NCBI RefSeq assembly: GCF_021155765.1
Contig: NC_060110.1
Span: 3,348,001 to 3,412,000 of the forward strand
DNA from: Diprion similis
Lineage: Eukaryota; Arthropoda; Insecta; Hymenoptera; Diprionidae
Direction: 5' to 3'
Length of the DNA stretch: 64,000 bases
This document shows, one piece after another, positions 60,769-64,000 of the stretch. A program made the translations under genes and the position numbers. Position 1 is the stretch's first letter, and the number at the start of each line of letters is the position of its first letter. Under the pieces are notes generated by a model. It ran no database searches. It worked only from the letters and a program-made list of their open reading frames with translations, and was not told the DNA's origin.

Positions 60769-62348
60769 TTGTTAAATTTCGGAGAACACACCGAAAACGA
60801 TGAAGATATTTTACAAACTAACTGCTAATTCTAATATTAGGCGTTCAAAATTAGGATGCTACCGAACTAAACCCAAGCAAAACATTTTTTACCGTTTACG
60901 TTTGTATGCACTTGTGGTTGTGACGGTGGCGACGACTGTGGTAGGAAGATCAAGTGTTCATAAGTATGTGTCGTATGTGTATAACAATCGTCAAAATACT
61001 CTGGACAAAATGGGGAACGGATCATATCGTCACCTGGTGGAAAAAAATGTAACTAATGCAACCAGGCTGACATGTGAACGTTGACCGTATTTTTTCAGAG
61101 TGGGGATGGTAGAACAGATATATTATAGAAATTATAGAATTTATAGATTATTTGTAATTAATTTGTGTGAGGTGAGTAATTTGAAACCCTAATAATTACG
61201 ATTTGCTGCGATTAAATTTAAGAACTTAGGTTATGTGGTGATAAAATGGCGCCGAGAACGAGGCTCTGACGTCATGAGGACATTTTCCATTATTGGATGT
61301 GTACAGTATGTATGGGATCTTTCCTTACGAATTTTTAGCACTTCCTGTCGTCGTAAAATGGTTATTACAGCTAATGTATTTATTTGGTACAAAAAAGTTT
61401 CATCTTTTCGAATCTATTACTAAATAATTATTATTAAAAAAAATTGTTTCGATCAACAAAATGCGGCGATCACGGGTGGCGAAACGAACATTTGGTTATT
61501 ACAACAATTTATAAGTTGCACGAAATAAATGAAAAATACTTCTTTTGACTAAATTATTATTTAACACAAATATGATGAGCACGTACAGTCAACGAAATAC
61601 TAAGTTTAACGACCTATTTAATATGAAAATTATTTTGTTAATCCGAATATTCTACTTTATGATCTAACAAATGTTTGATGAATGCAAGATAATGTTTTGT
61701 TTGATAAAAAAAATCTCAGTTAATGGAACTGAATATCTAGTTGAAAAAATCGTAGTTCACATAAGAAACTAAACACGAAGTTCAGTGCAGCGTTTCAATC
61801 AACAATAGAAACGACTTATTTGTAGATTATAGTCTTATATCGTTCGAATAAACAAATGCTTAGGTTATAAAGTAAGGTAATGTTTTATTAGAACTACTGA
61901 AAATTCCGATTGACGAGACCGAATGGAACGAAAGGAAGTTCTGCGATTAATTCACAAAGCCAAACTATCGCACATACTTCGGATTAACTTTTGCTTACTT
62001 AGATCACGAGATATATTTATTTCAGTGACACAAAGTTTTTCCACAAAGTTTTTCCCGGGTGACATGGAGAGATTTTGTACAAAACTGCAAGGATTGAATC
62101 GGTATTTCAACAATCTGAAACCAGTGAAAAAACCGTTAAAATAGTTCAGTTAACGAATGAAATTCTCCCAATCAAGAAAATATTTATTCGACACAAATAT
62201 TTCGTATATGCCATTGGTCCAACACACTGAAAACTTGGAATTTATTACCTTTAAGTTTTCCCAGCTAGTTTACATGTTGAACTTTTTTGGTTTTTTTCTA
62301 CCAACAAGATATTCAAAAGTACCTAAATTTATTAGCCTATTTGTAATT
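60769..62348. other. NPAT promoter side and flanking intergenic DNA, no gene recognised
   Basis: The NPAT 5' untranslated region and promoter should begin here. Frames at 60800-61084, 61235-61423 and 61923-62144 (plus strand) resemble no protein I know. A GC-richer spot near 61245-61275 (ATGGCGCCGAGAACGAGG) could be a promoter or first exon of a gene running to the right, but no further exons were identified. Confidence 0.35.
61267..61274. promoter_or_regulatory. CRE-like palindrome TGACGTCA
   Basis: A perfect TGACGTCA, the CREB/ATF consensus, lies about 500 bp upstream of the NPAT start and next to the GC-richer spot around ATGGCGCCGAG. A single-site match only. Confidence 0.25.
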
Positions 62349-62618
62349 GTAGATAGATTCATCGAACCATTTGTATGGAATCAATTCTGTTGTTGTTTTG
62401 ACTGATACATACACCTAAATCAACAATAAGTATTTGTTAAGTTGCAAGAAAACATAAATGTTCGATGTCGAAATTAGACATTAAAATGTAGATAGATTCA
62501 TTGGACTATTTGTATGGAAACAATTCTGTTGTTGTTTTGACTGATACATACACTTAAATCAACAAAAGTATTTGTTAAGTTGCAAGAAAACATAAATGTT
62601 CTATGTCGAAATTATGAT
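62349..62618. repeat. Tandem duplication, two copies of about 139 bp
   Basis: GTAGATAGATTCATCGAACC starts at 62349 and recurs at 62488 as GTAGATAGATTCATTGGACT. The copies share CAATTCTGTTGTTGTTTTGA, CTGATACATACAC and GTTAAGTTGCAAGAAAACAT with a handful of differences. A recent local duplication without coding capacity. Confidence 0.85.
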
Positions 62619-64000
62619 ATTTTTATAACGTTACAATAAACCTGACTAAAATAGTTACCGAAAAGTAATAAATTACAGACTGAGTAATATTTCTAAATCT
62701 TTTTGTCACATGAATGTACTGTGTGGGAGAATATATAAATTTCAGCCAAATCGAAATTTCTACCCCAAAGAGCTGATCGAAGGTTCGTGAATTTGTCCAA
62801 ATATTGAGTCAATCCAAATGCAACGTTGAATACCAACATTTTTAAAAACTCGCGCCAAAAATATTTGTATTCAAAAATTTACAATAAAAATTTTTTCGTC
62901 TGCCTTTCCGGCTACCCTCTTCTGTTCAAAGAAATGTATGTACGAATATACTCTAATGAGAATTGTAGACAACAATGGCCGTGATTATTACCATGATGTA
63001 ATAGAGGACAGCAGACGCCACCTGTGGCCTCGAATCAGGTAGGATCCAATGAAATCTTCAGTCAACGCATACAGTTGCGAAGACGAAACCGAACAAGGGG
63101 TGTTTCACTCGTTGTGAGAAAAAAAGACATTATGATTACAATACTTCACGATTACTTATATTTTATAGAGTGATTACGAGAGATAACTCGACAAATAAAC
63201 TTTACTTGGATTACGTGATTTCTTAAGACTTCATATGATTTCTTAGATCGTTATATCTTCAGTAAATGCTTAGGATCACAAAAAGATTTCTGTATTTCTA
63301 AATAATCTCCTCATTATGACTACCAATGGTTACTAACGCAGAATTTTATTTTAATATTACTGGTTTCAATGTGATTTCGAAGATTACGGAATCATTTCCA
63401 ATGATATTAACACCATGATTATTCGAGTGGAAGCCCCTTGGGACCGAAGGCAAGGCCTTGCATACAGGCCTGAAAACATCTTAATTTTTCGATGGTACTG
63501 AGACCCCCATTTTGAAGCCCAATTAGTAGTTCTATCAACGATCACGCGGATCGCCACGTATGCAAGGGCGTATGTGCTATACCCTAGTGAAAATTTCTAC
63601 TACAACGAATTTTTACAGAAATTAGAACATTTCGTGTTTTTCGTAAAGAACTGTTAATTCGCTTTAAAAATAGTATCAGATTTTTAAATTGTTGGTGAAA
63701 AAAAAAAAAAAATTTTCATGAAAATCTACAAGTTTTTATGAGAAACTATGTATGTTTACGATTTCAGGCGATAACAATTATTTGTGATAAACTGTAAGAA
63801 ATGTCCCAATTGCCGTAAAAATTCTTTAAAAATCGTAGAAATCATTTTCACCAGGGTATTCAACTATTCATGTATTCTGATGTTCCACTTGAAAATCGGT
63901 ATGACCGACAGTTATTGCATGTAAAATGTACAGATATGATTGCACGATCAAATTCGAAGGTAATAATAAAGCTTGTTGACCGAAATGTGACTGATAACAG
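62619..64000. other. Right-hand intergenic end of the window, nothing recognised
   Basis: AT-rich sequence with a poly-A run near 63700 and GATTTC-rich low-complexity DNA at about 63180-63420. The GC-richer piece at about 63430-63570 has no convincing frame. An exon of a gene continuing outside the window cannot be excluded. Confidence 0.4.

Noticed and set aside
60800..61084. 94-codon plus-strand frame upstream of NPAT
   Set aside because: No recognisable family or splice support; it overlaps the expected NPAT promoter.
1..64000. tRNA, snRNA or other small RNA genes
   Set aside because: Looking for B-box-like GGTTCGANTCC and paired acceptor stems by eye gave no convincing candidate. A covariance-model scan would be needed to exclude them.

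Overview
This is nuclear DNA from a eukaryote, almost certainly an insect. The genes have GT-AG introns, 5' and 3' untranslated regions and AATAAA signals. The gaps are AT-rich and full of short inverted-repeat elements. The four proteins are animal orthologs. The N-terminus of the NPAT protein resembles my recollection of the fly homolog Mxc, and Hymenoptera is my best guess for the order, but I could not test it.

Layout. (1) 1000-5854, plus strand: a six-exon FBXL16 gene (F-box and leucine-rich repeats). (2) 8904-42528, minus strand: POLR3H (RPC8), a subunit of RNA polymerase III, in five exons that join to a 204-residue protein. Exons 1-3 lie at 41.3-42.5 kb and exons 4-5 at 8.9-10.3 kb, so intron 3 is about 31 kb. 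(3) About 27 kb of that intron (12838 to about 39985) is one head-to-tail satellite array of a 312-bp monomer, about 87 copies, with decayed copies on both edges and multi-monomer duplications inside. (4) 46025-46656, plus strand: three-exon SUB1/PC4, a transcription coactivator that binds single-stranded DNA. (5) 47673-60768, minus strand: a twelve-exon NPAT/mxc gene (2227 residues), the histone-locus-body activator of histone genes. (6) 60.8-64 kb: no gene recognised.

FBXL16 and POLR3H converge, POLR3H and SUB1 diverge, and SUB1 and NPAT converge. Three of the four genes act in nuclear transcription (Pol III core, Pol II coactivator, histone gene activation). I see no evidence that they form a functional cluster.

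The gaps carry at least eight small candidate mobile elements with terminal or long inverted repeats. They include a hAT-like element next to the satellite, three MITE-like units between POLR3H and SUB1, and a 0.5-kb foldback element just upstream of SUB1. The long minus-strand reading frames of the satellite arise because 312 is a multiple of three and the monomer lacks a stop in that frame. Scattered in-frame stops and frameshifts argue that they are not genes.
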